From Shewanella algae (GTDB lineage: Bacteria; Pseudomonadota; Gammaproteobacteria; Enterobacterales; Shewanellaceae): a stretch of DNA of 64,000 nucleotides. A program made the translations under genes and the position numbers. Below, one piece after another: positions 35,356 through 43,404 of the stretch. A model generated the notes under the pieces. It was given only the letters and a program-made list of their open reading frames with translations. It was not told the DNA's origin and did no database searches. Where the stretch lies: the NCBI RefSeq assembly GCF_009183365.2, contig NZ_CP068230.1, positions 3,687,001 through 3,751,000 of the forward strand, given 5' to 3'. Position 1 is the first letter of the stretch. Each line of letters begins with the position of its first letter.

Positions 35356-35447
35356 GACACGGATTCTGAGATAATAGCCTGAAATACCCAGGTAGCGATG
35401 GCATTAAAATAAAGCGTTCTAGATGCCTCCAATACGCAAACCACAGC

Positions 35448-35477
35448 AAAAAGCCCTGTCAGTGACAGGGCTTTTTC
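35448..35477. terminator. Bidirectional terminator
   Basis: AAAAAGCCCTGTC and GACAGGGCTTTTT form a strong stem with T-runs on both strands, between the convergent RDD and lptG genes. Confidence 0.9.
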
Positions 35478-35550
35478 ATAACGTTAATCAACAAGGGGGG
35501 CTTTTAAAGCTGCAGCGGCTTTACTCTCAAGCCCTCAATCCTCAGCGTCC

Positions 35551-36609
35551 TCAGCGGCGGATATAGTAGATAGCCGCGCCGGTAAACAGCAAACTCGGCA
35601 TCATGGCGCCCATCAAGGCCGGCAGCTCATAGACTATGCTCATGGGGCCGAAGATCTCATTACAGATATAGAAGGTAAAGCCGGCTATCACCCCGAGTAA
35701 TACCCTGGCTCCCATGGTGACGGTTCGCAGCGGCCCGAACACAAAAGAGAGCGCCACCAGCATCATCACTGCCACTGTGATGGGCTGCATCACCTTACGC
35801 CACAGTGCCAACTCATAGCGACTGGCATCCTGATTGTTGTTTTTCAGATAATCGAGATAACCGACCAAACCACGGATAGACAGGGCATCGGGTTTAACCG
35901 ACACTACGCTCAGCTTGTCCGGTGTCAGACTGGAGGGCCATCTGTCTTCCTTGAGGTTATCCAGCACCACTTGCTCATTTTTGAACACTGTGCGGCGAAC
36001 CTCCAATAAACGCCAATATTCCTTGGTATAGATAGCCTGCTCGGCGTGCACCACACTGGCCAACTTCTGCTCAGAGTCAAACTCATAGAGGGTAATATTG
36101 CCAAGACGGGTCACATCTTCAATCTCGCCAATGTTGACGAACAGGTTTCCGTCTCTGGCCCAAATCCCGCGGTGGGACTTAATCAGGTTGCCGCCAGAGA
36201 TCTTGTTGGTCTTAAGCTCATAGGCCTTCTGCTCCGCCACCGGCGCGCCCCATTCACCCAGTACCATCACCAACAGCATCAAAGGAACCGCCGTCTTCAT
36301 CGCCGACAGGGTGATCTGCAGCCGCGACATGCCGGAGGCCTGCATCACTATCAGTTCAGAGTTGGAGGCCAGCATGCCCATACCGATGAGGGCCCCAAGC
36401 AGCACGGCCATGGGGAAGAACATCTCCACATCTCTTGGGATCAAAAACAGCACATAGACGGCGGCGTCCATCATGGTGTAGCTGCCCCGGCCCACCAGAC
36501 GCAGCTGATCGACCCATTTGATGATCCCGGAAAGTCCGGTCAAAATCAGCAGACACAGGGCAGAGGTGCTGAGCAGTACTCTGGCAATATACCAGTCCAG
36601 TATCTTCAT
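35551..36609 (-). CDS. lptG: LPS export ABC transporter permease LptG
   Basis: Inner-membrane permease that, with LptF and the LptB2 ATPase, extracts lipopolysaccharide for export. 352 residues: N-terminal pair of helices, a periplasmic beta-jellyroll (about 130-250), and C-terminal helices with MLVALSFVFGPLRTVTMGAR. The start codon overlaps the lptF stop by four bases (ATGA). Confidence 0.95.
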   Translation of the reverse strand: MKILDWYIARVLLSTSALCLLILTGLSGIIKWVDQLRLVGRGSYTMMDAAVYVLFLIPRDVEMFFPMAVLLGALIGMGMLASNSELIVMQASGMSRLQITLSAMKTAVPLMLLVMVLGEWGAPVAEQKAYELKTNKISGGNLIKSHRGIWARDGNLFVNIGEIEDVTRLGNITLYEFDSEQKLASVVHAEQAIYTKEYWRLLEVRRTVFKNEQVVLDNLKEDRWPSSLTPDKLSVVSVKPDALSIRGLVGYLDYLKNNNQDASRYELALWRKVMQPITVAVMMLVALSFVFGPLRTVTMGARVLLGVIAGFTFYICNEIFGPMSIVYELPALMGAMMPSLLFTGAAIYYIRR

Positions 36610-37718
36610 GCTGCGGCCCCCCGGCGTTTGAACAGGCCGGTCAGGCGAGTGCCCAAAGGTCTGCCCTTACCTATCAGCAAGATGCCCATCACCAATGCCG
36701 AGGCATGGATCCACCACATCCCCAGCCAGGCCGGGATCACCTCATCCTGCAGCGCCTTGCGCCCGGCGACCATCAAGCCGAAATAGCCAAGATAGAGCAA
36801 TACCGCCGGGAACACCTTGGCAAACTTGCCCTGGCGCACATTGACCCGCGCCAGCGGCACCGCAATCAGCGTCATCAAGGGGATCGCCAGCGGAATGGCC
36901 AGTCGCCAGTGAAATTCTGCCACGGCTTCCGGCCCCGGCGTATTGAGCAGTTCCTTGAAAGGCACGGCAGATAACTTACGATCCCTCTCATCCACTTCCT
37001 GCTCTTTGAGCTGCATCTGATAGCCGCCGAACTCAATCACCTGGTAATCCACCCGGTTCGGGGCTCCCTGATAACGCACGCCATCATCGAGCTTGAGCCG
37101 CTGACCACCTGTTGCGTCTTCCACCACCCGGCCACCATGGGCCACTACCAGGTTGGTAACGCCACTTTCGTCTTCCGCATCGGGAAGCTGGGCTACAAAG
37201 ACTTTTTCCAGTTCGTTGTCTTTACTGATTTTTTCAACAAAGAGCACAGCCCGGCCGTTGGCACTGGTTTGAAAACGTCCCTGAACCAGGGCGGCCAGCC
37301 CGGCCTCTGACTGAGCCTTTTCCAAAACCGTGTGCTGTTTGTCCTGCGCCCAAGGCGCGACATAAAGCGCCAGATAACCGGTAAACAGGCTGTTGAGCAA
37401 CGCCAGGATCAGAGTTACCCGGGTGACATACCATTCGCTGATGCCGACCCCGTGAAAGACCACCATCTCGTTTTCTGCATACATGCGGCCATGGGCGAGC
37501 AAGATCCCCAGAAACAGACTCAGGGGCAGGATAAGCACCGCCAGTTCGGGCAGATTGAGGCCTATCAGTGTCATCACCAGGGAAGCGGGAAATTCGCCAT
37601 CGGAGGCATCGGCCAGTATGCGGACAAATTGCTGGCTGATAAAAATAGCTAACAAGACTGAAAGCACCGCTATTTGTGCCTTCAAAACTTCGCGGATCAA
37701 GTATCTAAATACAATCAC
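36606..37718 (-). CDS. lptF: LPS export ABC transporter permease LptF
   Basis: Partner permease of LptG. 370 residues with the typical start IVFRYLIREVLKAQIAVL, a periplasmic jellyroll containing RDRKLSAVPFKELL, and C-terminal helices with ALPLARVNVRQGK-like sequence (AVPLARVNVRQGKFAKVFPAV). Divergent from pepA across 238 bp, as in E. coli. Confidence 0.95.
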   Translation of the reverse strand: MIVFRYLIREVLKAQIAVLSVLLAIFISQQFVRILADASDGEFPASLVMTLIGLNLPELAVLILPLSLFLGILLAHGRMYAENEMVVFHGVGISEWYVTRVTLILALLNSLFTGYLALYVAPWAQDKQHTVLEKAQSEAGLAALVQGRFQTSANGRAVLFVEKISKDNELEKVFVAQLPDAEDESGVTNLVVAHGGRVVEDATGGQRLKLDDGVRYQGAPNRVDYQVIEFGGYQMQLKEQEVDERDRKLSAVPFKELLNTPGPEAVAEFHWRLAIPLAIPLMTLIAVPLARVNVRQGKFAKVFPAVLLYLGYFGLMVAGRKALQDEVIPAWLGMWWIHASALVMGILLIGKGRPLGTRLTGLFKRRGAAA

Positions 37719-37773
37719 AGGCTGAATCCGGTATCCAAACTTATCTTTTTGCTGGTGTCAGTGTTACTTTCAT

Positions 37774-37786
37774 GTAGACTGTCTAC
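37774..37786. promoter_or_regulatory. Palindrome in the lptF/pepA intergenic region
   Basis: GTAGACTGTCTAC is a perfect 6-1-6 palindrome in the divergent promoter region. It could be an operator; its half-site GTAGAC is close to, but not the same as, the TAGAC half-site of the NemR-type operators near 40 kb. Confidence 0.3.
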
Positions 37787-37956
37787 TTTTGATAGTTTTC
37801 TGACCATAACAGGCGGCGTTTTGGTTGTTTCAGGCGTATGATTCTTGTCAGCCAAACCAGCCCCCTGCTGCAGGAAATTTTCCGCCTTTGGGCGGCACAA
37901 GCAGACATTATCCAATAAATAAAAAAGTTTGTCTTTAAAAGAATCTAGGAGAGCTC

Positions 37957-39465
37957 ATGGAGTTTAGCGTAAAGAGCGGCAGCCCCGAAAAACAGCGCTC
38001 GGCCTGCATAGTTGTAGGCGTTTACGAACCCCGTCGCCTGTCCGGCATCGCCGAACAACTGGACAAAATCAGTGAAGGTTACATCAGCAACCTATTGCGT
38101 CGCGGCGATCTGGAAGGTAAGCCCGGGCAGATGTTGCTCCTGCATCATGTACCCAATGTACTGAGTGAGCGGGTTCTGCTGGTAGGTTGCGGAAAAGAAC
38201 GAGAACTAGACGAGCGCCAATACAAGCAGATCATCACCAAGACGATCAACACCCTCAATGATACCGGCTCAATGGAAGCCGTTTGCTTCCTGACCGAACT
38301 GCACGTTAAAGGCCGCGACACTTATTGGAAAGTGCGCCAGGCCGTGGAAACCACCAGCTCTACCCTCTACAGCTTCGATGGACTCAAGACCCGTAAGGGC
38401 GAGACCCGCCGTCCGCTGCGCAAACTGGTATTCAACGTCCCTACCCGCCGTGAACTGACGGTCGGCGAGCGCGCCATCGAGCACGGTGTCGGCGTTTCCG
38501 CCGGTATGCAGTTGTGCCGCGACGTGGCCAATATGCCACCCAACATCTGTAACCCGGCTTATCTGGCCTCGCAGGCCCGGCAACTGGCCGAAGTGCACGA
38601 GAACCTGAAGGTCAGCACTGTCGGTGAAGAGCAGATGGCCAAGCTCGGCATGAACGCCTACCTGGCCGTGGGCCGTGGCAGTGCCAACGAGTCCATCATG
38701 ACAGTGATGGAATATCAAGGCGCCGTCGACACGACCGCCAAGCCGATAGTGCTTGTAGGTAAGGGTCTGACCTTTGACTCAGGTGGTATCTCGCTCAAGC
38801 CGGGCGAAGCCATGGATGAAATGAAATACGACATGGGCGGCGCTGCCGGGGTACTGGGTACCATGAAGGCCATCTGTGAAATGAAGCTGCCTATCAATGT
38901 GGTTGGGGTACTGGCCGGCTGTGAAAACATGCCTTCCGGTAATGCCTACCGCCCAGGTGATATTCTCACCACCATGAGCGGCCAAACCGTGGAAGTACTC
39001 AACACAGACGCCGAAGGCCGTCTGGTGCTTTGTGATGTACTCACCTATGTGGAGCGCTTCGACCCTGAACTGGTGGTCGATACCGCCACTCTGACAGGTG
39101 CCTGTGTTATCGCGCTGGGTAAACACGCCTCAGGTCTGTTCTCTGCCCATAACCCACTGGCGAGCGAGCTGCTCAATGCCGGTGAGCAGAGTGGTGACCG
39201 CGCCTGGCGCCTGCCGATATGGGATGAGTACCAGGAGATGCTGGACAGCCCATTTGCCGATATGACCAACCTGGGCGGACGCCCTGCCGGGTCTATCACA
39301 GCGGCCTGTTTCCTGTCGCGCTTTACCAAGAAGTACCACTGGGCTCACCTGGATGTAGCAGGTACAGCCTGGAACAGCGGCGCCAACAAGGGCTCAACCG
39401 GTCGTCCGGTTCCTATGCTGGCGCAGTTCCTGCTGAACCGCGCCGGGGTCGAGCAAGGCGAATAA
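37957..39465 (+). CDS. pepA: Cytosol (leucyl) aminopeptidase
   Basis: M17 aminopeptidase, hexameric, two metals; in E. coli it also binds DNA in Xer recombination and carAB control. 502 residues. The C-terminal catalytic domain contains VGKGLTFDSGGISLKPG (catalytic Lys and metal Asp), KYDMGGAAGVLG and NTDAEGRL (metal Asp/Glu, catalytic Arg). An AGGAG ribosome site precedes the ATG. Followed by a strong terminator. Confidence 0.97.
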   Translation: MEFSVKSGSPEKQRSACIVVGVYEPRRLSGIAEQLDKISEGYISNLLRRGDLEGKPGQMLLLHHVPNVLSERVLLVGCGKERELDERQYKQIITKTINTLNDTGSMEAVCFLTELHVKGRDTYWKVRQAVETTSSTLYSFDGLKTRKGETRRPLRKLVFNVPTRRELTVGERAIEHGVGVSAGMQLCRDVANMPPNICNPAYLASQARQLAEVHENLKVSTVGEEQMAKLGMNAYLAVGRGSANESIMTVMEYQGAVDTTAKPIVLVGKGLTFDSGGISLKPGEAMDEMKYDMGGAAGVLGTMKAICEMKLPINVVGVLAGCENMPSGNAYRPGDILTTMSGQTVEVLNTDAEGRLVLCDVLTYVERFDPELVVDTATLTGACVIALGKHASGLFSAHNPLASELLNAGEQSGDRAWRLPIWDEYQEMLDSPFADMTNLGGRPAGSITAACFLSRFTKKYHWAHLDVAGTAWNSGANKGSTGRPVPMLAQFLLNRAGVEQGE

Positions 39466-39485
39466 GCGCCTGACTCCCTGCCAAT

Positions 39486-39520
39486 AAAAAGCGAAGCCCA
39501 GTGCTTCGCTTTTTCTTTTT
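39486..39520 (+). terminator. Terminator after pepA
   Basis: AAAAAGCGAAG and CTTCGCTTTTT enclose a seven-base loop and run into TTTTTCTTTTT, 21 bp after the pepA stop. Confidence 0.9.
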
Positions 39521-39890
39521 GTGGGGTCATGCCATTGGCTATTTTTTAAAGCCAATCTTCCCCTTGTCCTGCTCCTTCCCCGTCTTTTGATTATCGCCCC
39601 CGCCTTTTGATTATCGCCGAGAGAGCCGGCGCTTGAGCAAAATGGTATTCATCCACGGCTCAAACCACAGAGCTAAGCCATAGTAAACCGACCTTTTGAA
39701 TGGCCGTGGCTCAATACTATCCCCCATAAAACTCGGCTTCCAACTATAAAGTTCCCGCCGATATGACTCCGTTTACTTAAACTCTGCACGCCTTAATTCA
39801 TTGTTTTTAATCCAGTTACTTTCTATCGTGTTTCCTTAGTCACTTGGTTCTGCCACTTAGGCCCCAAGCCAAACAAATGCTGTTCAAATA
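39521..39890. other. Intergenic stretch, no gene seen
   Basis: About 370 bp between the pepA terminator and the NemR-like regulator. It has an imperfect direct repeat of about 17 bp, CGCCTTTTGATTATCGCC-like, near 39581 and 39601. Nothing coding is supported. Confidence 0.5.
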
Positions 39891-39896
39891 AACCAC

Positions 39897-39911
39897 TAGA
39901 CGACTGGTCTA
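39897..39911. promoter_or_regulatory. NemR-type operator 1 (regulator promoter)
   Basis: TAGACGACTGGTCTA, a palindrome with half-sites TAGAC and GTCTA. It lies just upstream of a TATACT box at 39920-39925 and so would cover the promoter of the TetR gene, which implies autorepression. A second copy lies before curA. Confidence 0.8.
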
Positions 39912-39932
39912 ATGGTAATTATACTGGCCGCC

Positions 39933-40538
39933 ATGAACACACAGACACAAAGCACACGCCAACACATACTGGACACGGGTTACCAGCTCGTCGTAACCAA
40001 AGGCTTTTCCAATGTTGGCCTGTCACAACTGCTGCAACATGCCAAAGTCCCCAAGGGCTCCTTCTACCACTACTTCAAATCCAAGGAGCAGTTCGGTGAA
40101 GCCCTGATAAAGGACTATTTCAACGATTATCAGGATAAGCTGCAGGCACTGCTGGACCATGAACGCACTCCGGCGCTGCAGCGGCTGCAAAGCTACTGGC
40201 AACTCTGGCTGGACTGCGATGCCGATGTCTGTGGCGCGCAAAAGTGCTTGGTAGTAAAGCTGAGTGCCGAAGTAGCCGATCTCTCTGAGCCGATGCGTAT
40301 GGCGCTGCTGCAAGGCGCCAAGCGGATCATTGCCACCATTGCCGAATGTATCGAAGCCGGTAACCGGGATGGCTCTGTCAAGGTCAGCAACAGTGACCAG
40401 ACGGCGCAGCTGCTCTACAACCTCTGGCTGGGGGCCAGCCTGATGAGCAAGCTGACTCAGGATAAAAACGCCCTCAATCTGGCGATGCAAACCACTGACA
40501 GCATACTCACAGGCAAGCTGGACAACAGCGGCCAGTAA
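39933..40538 (+). CDS. NemR-like TetR family repressor
   Basis: 201 residues from the ATG at 39933, starting MNTQTQSTRQHIL. The HTH and first core helices (GLSQLLQHAKVPKGSFYHYFKSKEQFG) and the sensor helix KCLVVKLSAEVADLSE are very close to E. coli NemR, a repressor inactivated by electrophiles and hypochlorous acid. Cys105 aligns with the redox/electrophile-sensing Cys106 of NemR; Cys95 and Cys100 lie in the same loop. Operators before this gene and before curA suggest it controls both. The TATACT box ends only seven bases before the ATG, so the leader may be very short. Confidence 0.88.
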   Translation: MNTQTQSTRQHILDTGYQLVVTKGFSNVGLSQLLQHAKVPKGSFYHYFKSKEQFGEALIKDYFNDYQDKLQALLDHERTPALQRLQSYWQLWLDCDADVCGAQKCLVVKLSAEVADLSEPMRMALLQGAKRIIATIAECIEAGNRDGSVKVSNSDQTAQLLYNLWLGASLMSKLTQDKNALNLAMQTTDSILTGKLDNSGQ

Positions 40539-40546
40539 CAGATACT

Positions 40547-40576
40547 CCCCGCCACACAGGTGGCGGGATTTTTTTA
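40547..40576 (+). terminator. Terminator between the regulator and curA
   Basis: CCCGCCAC and GTGGCGGG with a four-base loop, followed by ATTTTTTT. It separates the two transcription units. Confidence 0.9.
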
Positions 40577-40585
40577 ACCAAGCAC

Positions 40586-40600
40586 TAGACGACCGGTCTA
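40586..40600. promoter_or_regulatory. NemR-type operator 2 (curA promoter)
   Basis: TAGACGACCGGTCTA differs from operator 1 by one base. It lies 30 bp before the curA start. Confidence 0.82.
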
Positions 40601-40630
40601 ATTAAGTAATAAAAACCAATGGAGCCTATT

Positions 40631-41668
40631 ATGACTGCCAATCAAAACCCACATCAGCGCATTGTGCTGGCCTCTCGCCCGAGCGGCGCTCCCAATGCAG
40701 ACAACTTCCGTCTGGAAAGCAGCAGTAAGCCAGTGGCAGGCGACGGCCAGGTGTTGCTGCGCACCATCTATCTGTCGCTGGATCCATACATGCGCGGCCG
40801 CATGAGTGATGCAAAATCCTATGCCGAGCCGGTAGCCGTGAACGATATCATGGTCGGCGGCACGGTTTGCCAGGTGGAAGAGTCCCGTCACCCGAACTTT
40901 GAAGTCGGTGAGTGGGTGCTCGCTTACACCGGCTGGCAAAACTATGCCCTTTCGGACGGTGAAGGGTTGTTGAAACTCGGCAAAGCGCCGGCAGCCCCCT
41001 CATATGCCCTTGGAGTCATGGGCATGCCGGGTTTCACCGCCTATATGGGACTGCTGGATATTGGCCAGCCCAAAGCGGGAGAAACCCTGGTGGTTGCCGC
41101 CGCCACCGGACCGGTTGGCGCTACCGTAGGTCAGATAGGTAAACTCAAGGGCTGCCGGGTCATAGGTATTGCCGGCGGCGCTGAGAAATGTCGCCACGCC
41201 AAAGAAGTACTGGGTTTCGATGAGTGTCTGGATCACAAGGCCGAGGACTTCGCCGAGCAGTTGGCCCGAGTCTGCGACCAGGGAATAGACATCTATTTCG
41301 AGAACGTCGGCGGCAAGGTATTTGATGCCGTATTGCCCCTGCTGAACACCAGCGCCAGAGTCCCCGTATGTGGTTTGGTGTCTCAATATAACGCTACTGA
41401 GTTGCCGGCCGGCCCGGATCGCCTGTCACTGCTGATGAGCACCATTCTGGTGAAGCGGATAAAGATGCAGGGCTTTATCATTTTTGACGACTATGGTCAC
41501 AGATATGAAGAGTTTGCCAAGGATATGGGTGACTGGCTGTCTCAAGGCAAAATTCAATATAAGGAGCAACTGGTCGAAGGGCTGGAGCAGGCCCCACAAG
41601 CCTTTATCGGCCTGCTTGAAGGTAAAAACTTCGGCAAGCTGGTGATCAAGGTTGCCGAGCCGCTGTGA
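40631..41668 (+). CDS. curA: NADPH-dependent reductase, CurA (YncB) type
   Basis: Medium-chain, zinc-free dehydrogenase/reductase that reduces carbon-carbon double bonds of enones; E. coli CurA reduces curcumin. The 345-residue product begins TANQNPHQRIVLASRP after Met, and IYLSLDPYMRGRMSD, GVMGMPGFTAYMGLLDIGQP, the nucleotide loop AAATGPVGATVGQIGKL and ENVGGKVFDAVLPLLN match E. coli CurA closely. The ATG at 40631 has GGAG at good spacing. Predicted induction by electrophiles through the adjacent NemR-like repressor. Confidence 0.92.
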   Translation: MTANQNPHQRIVLASRPSGAPNADNFRLESSSKPVAGDGQVLLRTIYLSLDPYMRGRMSDAKSYAEPVAVNDIMVGGTVCQVEESRHPNFEVGEWVLAYTGWQNYALSDGEGLLKLGKAPAAPSYALGVMGMPGFTAYMGLLDIGQPKAGETLVVAAATGPVGATVGQIGKLKGCRVIGIAGGAEKCRHAKEVLGFDECLDHKAEDFAEQLARVCDQGIDIYFENVGGKVFDAVLPLLNTSARVPVCGLVSQYNATELPAGPDRLSLLMSTILVKRIKMQGFIIFDDYGHRYEEFAKDMGDWLSQGKIQYKEQLVEGLEQAPQAFIGLLEGKNFGKLVIKVAEPL

Positions 41669-41731
41669 TAAAAACTGATGGCTGCACCAAGTTGAGTCCT
41701 GCGGCCATTCGGTAACCAGCAAAGCAAGACT

Positions 41732-41771
41732 TGCGGTCCTCTATAAGCATAACCAAGAGGGCCGCCAATTT
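41732..41771. terminator. Probable terminator between curA and phzF
   Basis: GCGGTCCTCT and AGAGGGCCGC pair (one G-T) across a 13-base loop, followed by CAATTTT, in the gap between convergent genes. Confidence 0.55.
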
Positions 41772-41819
41772 TGATGGCTTAATTCCGGCTATTCACGCCG
41801 TCTTTAACAAAGCTTTGGA

Positions 41820-42725
41820 TCAGGTCTCCAGCTTAAGCCTGGTTTCAAAGACAATCCGGGCACGCCCTTTGATTTGAACTTTGTGAACAGTCTCTTTATC
41901 GGCAAAGACCCGCACCTGCATATATCCCTTGCGGCCCATCTGTTCGCCCTGAGCGATGGAAAACTCCGAGCCCTGCATGCTGGCAGGCAAGCTGCCGTAG
42001 TGAGTCAAATAAGCGCCCAAAGGCCCATTGGCATTACCCGTCACAGGATCCTCTGTTATCCCTATGGCAGGTGCAAACATACGCCCTGCAGCCAGCACGC
42101 CCTCTTCTTCAGACTCCAGTGTAAACAGGTAAAAACCATTGCAACCAATTTCCCGACTCAACGCCACCAGCTTGGGCTCATCCAAGGTGACCTGCTCGAG
42201 CAGCGCTTTACTCTTGAGTGGTACCATCACTTTGGAGTGGCCGGTAGAAACTATCTGTACCGGCAAATCCGTCACCAGGGCCCCTTCAGGCAAGCCGGTA
42301 CCCAGCAACAATGACTCAACCTGGGCAGCACTCAAGATGGCGCCAAACTCTACCTTTCCCTGAGTCATCAGCACTGAAATATCGCCCTCTTCCGGTGCTA
42401 TGGTAACCGGTAGCTTTCCTGCTCCCGTCTTTTGAATCACGGTTCCATCTGTGACACTGCGACTTTTGGCATAAACATAGTGGGCCGACACCGTGGCATG
42501 GCCACAAATAGGGACCTCTTGAGTGGGAGTAAAAAACCTGACTTCGATATCGTAATCGGCCCCTGAAGTATTAAAAATAAAGGCCGTTTCCGAATTATTT
42601 AGCTCTCTGGCGATATTTTGCATCTGCCGCTCATTCAAGCCATCGGCATTGAGCACTACACCGGCGGGATTACCGGCAAACAGCTCAGTGGTAAAGGCAT
42701 CCACTTGAAAGAGTTGTAACTCCAT
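41820..42725 (-). CDS. PhzF family isomerase-like protein
   Basis: 301 residues from the ATG at 42725 (MELQLFQVDAFTTELFAGNPA). The PhzF fold consists of two diaminopimelate-epimerase-like halves; the catalytic glutamate of PhzF aligns with Glu46 in NNSETAF, and PICGHATVSAHYV and DPVTGNANGPLGAYL are the two conserved loops. The physiological substrate of most PhzF paralogues is unknown, and no phenazine genes are near. It is convergent with curA and divergent from holC. Confidence 0.9.
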   Translation of the reverse strand: MELQLFQVDAFTTELFAGNPAGVVLNADGLNERQMQNIARELNNSETAFIFNTSGADYDIEVRFFTPTQEVPICGHATVSAHYVYAKSRSVTDGTVIQKTGAGKLPVTIAPEEGDISVLMTQGKVEFGAILSAAQVESLLLGTGLPEGALVTDLPVQIVSTGHSKVMVPLKSKALLEQVTLDEPKLVALSREIGCNGFYLFTLESEEEGVLAAGRMFAPAIGITEDPVTGNANGPLGAYLTHYGSLPASMQGSEFSIAQGEQMGRKGYMQVRVFADKETVHKVQIKGRARIVFETRLKLET

Positions 42726-42924
42726 GATTGACTCCGGAACAAAAGCGTCAAACGAGTATCGACACTTTCCCAACCCTTGGCAATATAGGCGTAGCTTGTC
42801 ACCCGATAGCTCAAGAGCCTTATCGGGATGGCGCGGACCATTTCAACCTTTGGCCAAAAGGTGTAAAATCCTCCTCTTATGTCAAATGGCTACCAGTGTT
42901 CTGTGCAGGGGTGAGATGCAGGCG

Positions 42925-43389
42925 ATGAGCAAGGCAACTTTTTATCTGCTGCCGAATGCAGCACAGCAACCAAGCGCCGAGCGGTTGCAACTGCTTGCCT
43001 GTCAGTTGGCCGGGCAGCATTATGCAAACGGTGAATGGCTGTATATTCACTGTGAGGATCAGGCTCAGGCCCATGGGATTGACGAGCTGCTGTGGCAGTT
43101 TGAGCCCAGTGCTTTTGTACCCCACAACCTCAAAGGGGAAGGCCCTGCCGCCGGTGCACCGGTTGAAATCGGCTTTGACAGGCTGGGGCCCAATCAACGC
43201 CGCCCGATACTGATCAATCTGGCCACAGAAGCCCCGGCGTTTGCGGTAAACTTTGGCAGGATCATAGATTTTGTTGCCGGTGATGAGCAACACAAGGCCC
43301 TGGCCAGGGACAGATACCGCCAGTATCGTAATCTGGGAGTCACACTCAGCACCCAGGATTTGGCAACACAACCACTTAATTTTGTTTGA
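42925..43389 (+). CDS. holC: DNA polymerase III chi subunit
   Basis: Chi links the clamp loader to SSB. 154 residues from the ATG at 42925: KATFYLLPN start, LQLLACQLAGQHYANGEWLYIHCEDQAQAHGIDELLW core and the NLATEAPAFAVNFGRIIDFV block, as in E. coli HolC. An ATG at 42916 is also possible. Followed by valS after 15 bp, the conserved pair. Confidence 0.93.
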   Translation: MSKATFYLLPNAAQQPSAERLQLLACQLAGQHYANGEWLYIHCEDQAQAHGIDELLWQFEPSAFVPHNLKGEGPAAGAPVEIGFDRLGPNQRRPILINLATEAPAFAVNFGRIIDFVAGDEQHKALARDRYRQYRNLGVTLSTQDLATQPLNFV

Positions 43390-43404
43390 GAAACGACAGT
43401 TCCC

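Noticed and set aside
42724..42924. Long N-terminal extension of HolC
   Set aside because: It overlaps the divergent phzF start and lacks family similarity; HolC proteins start at KATFYLL.
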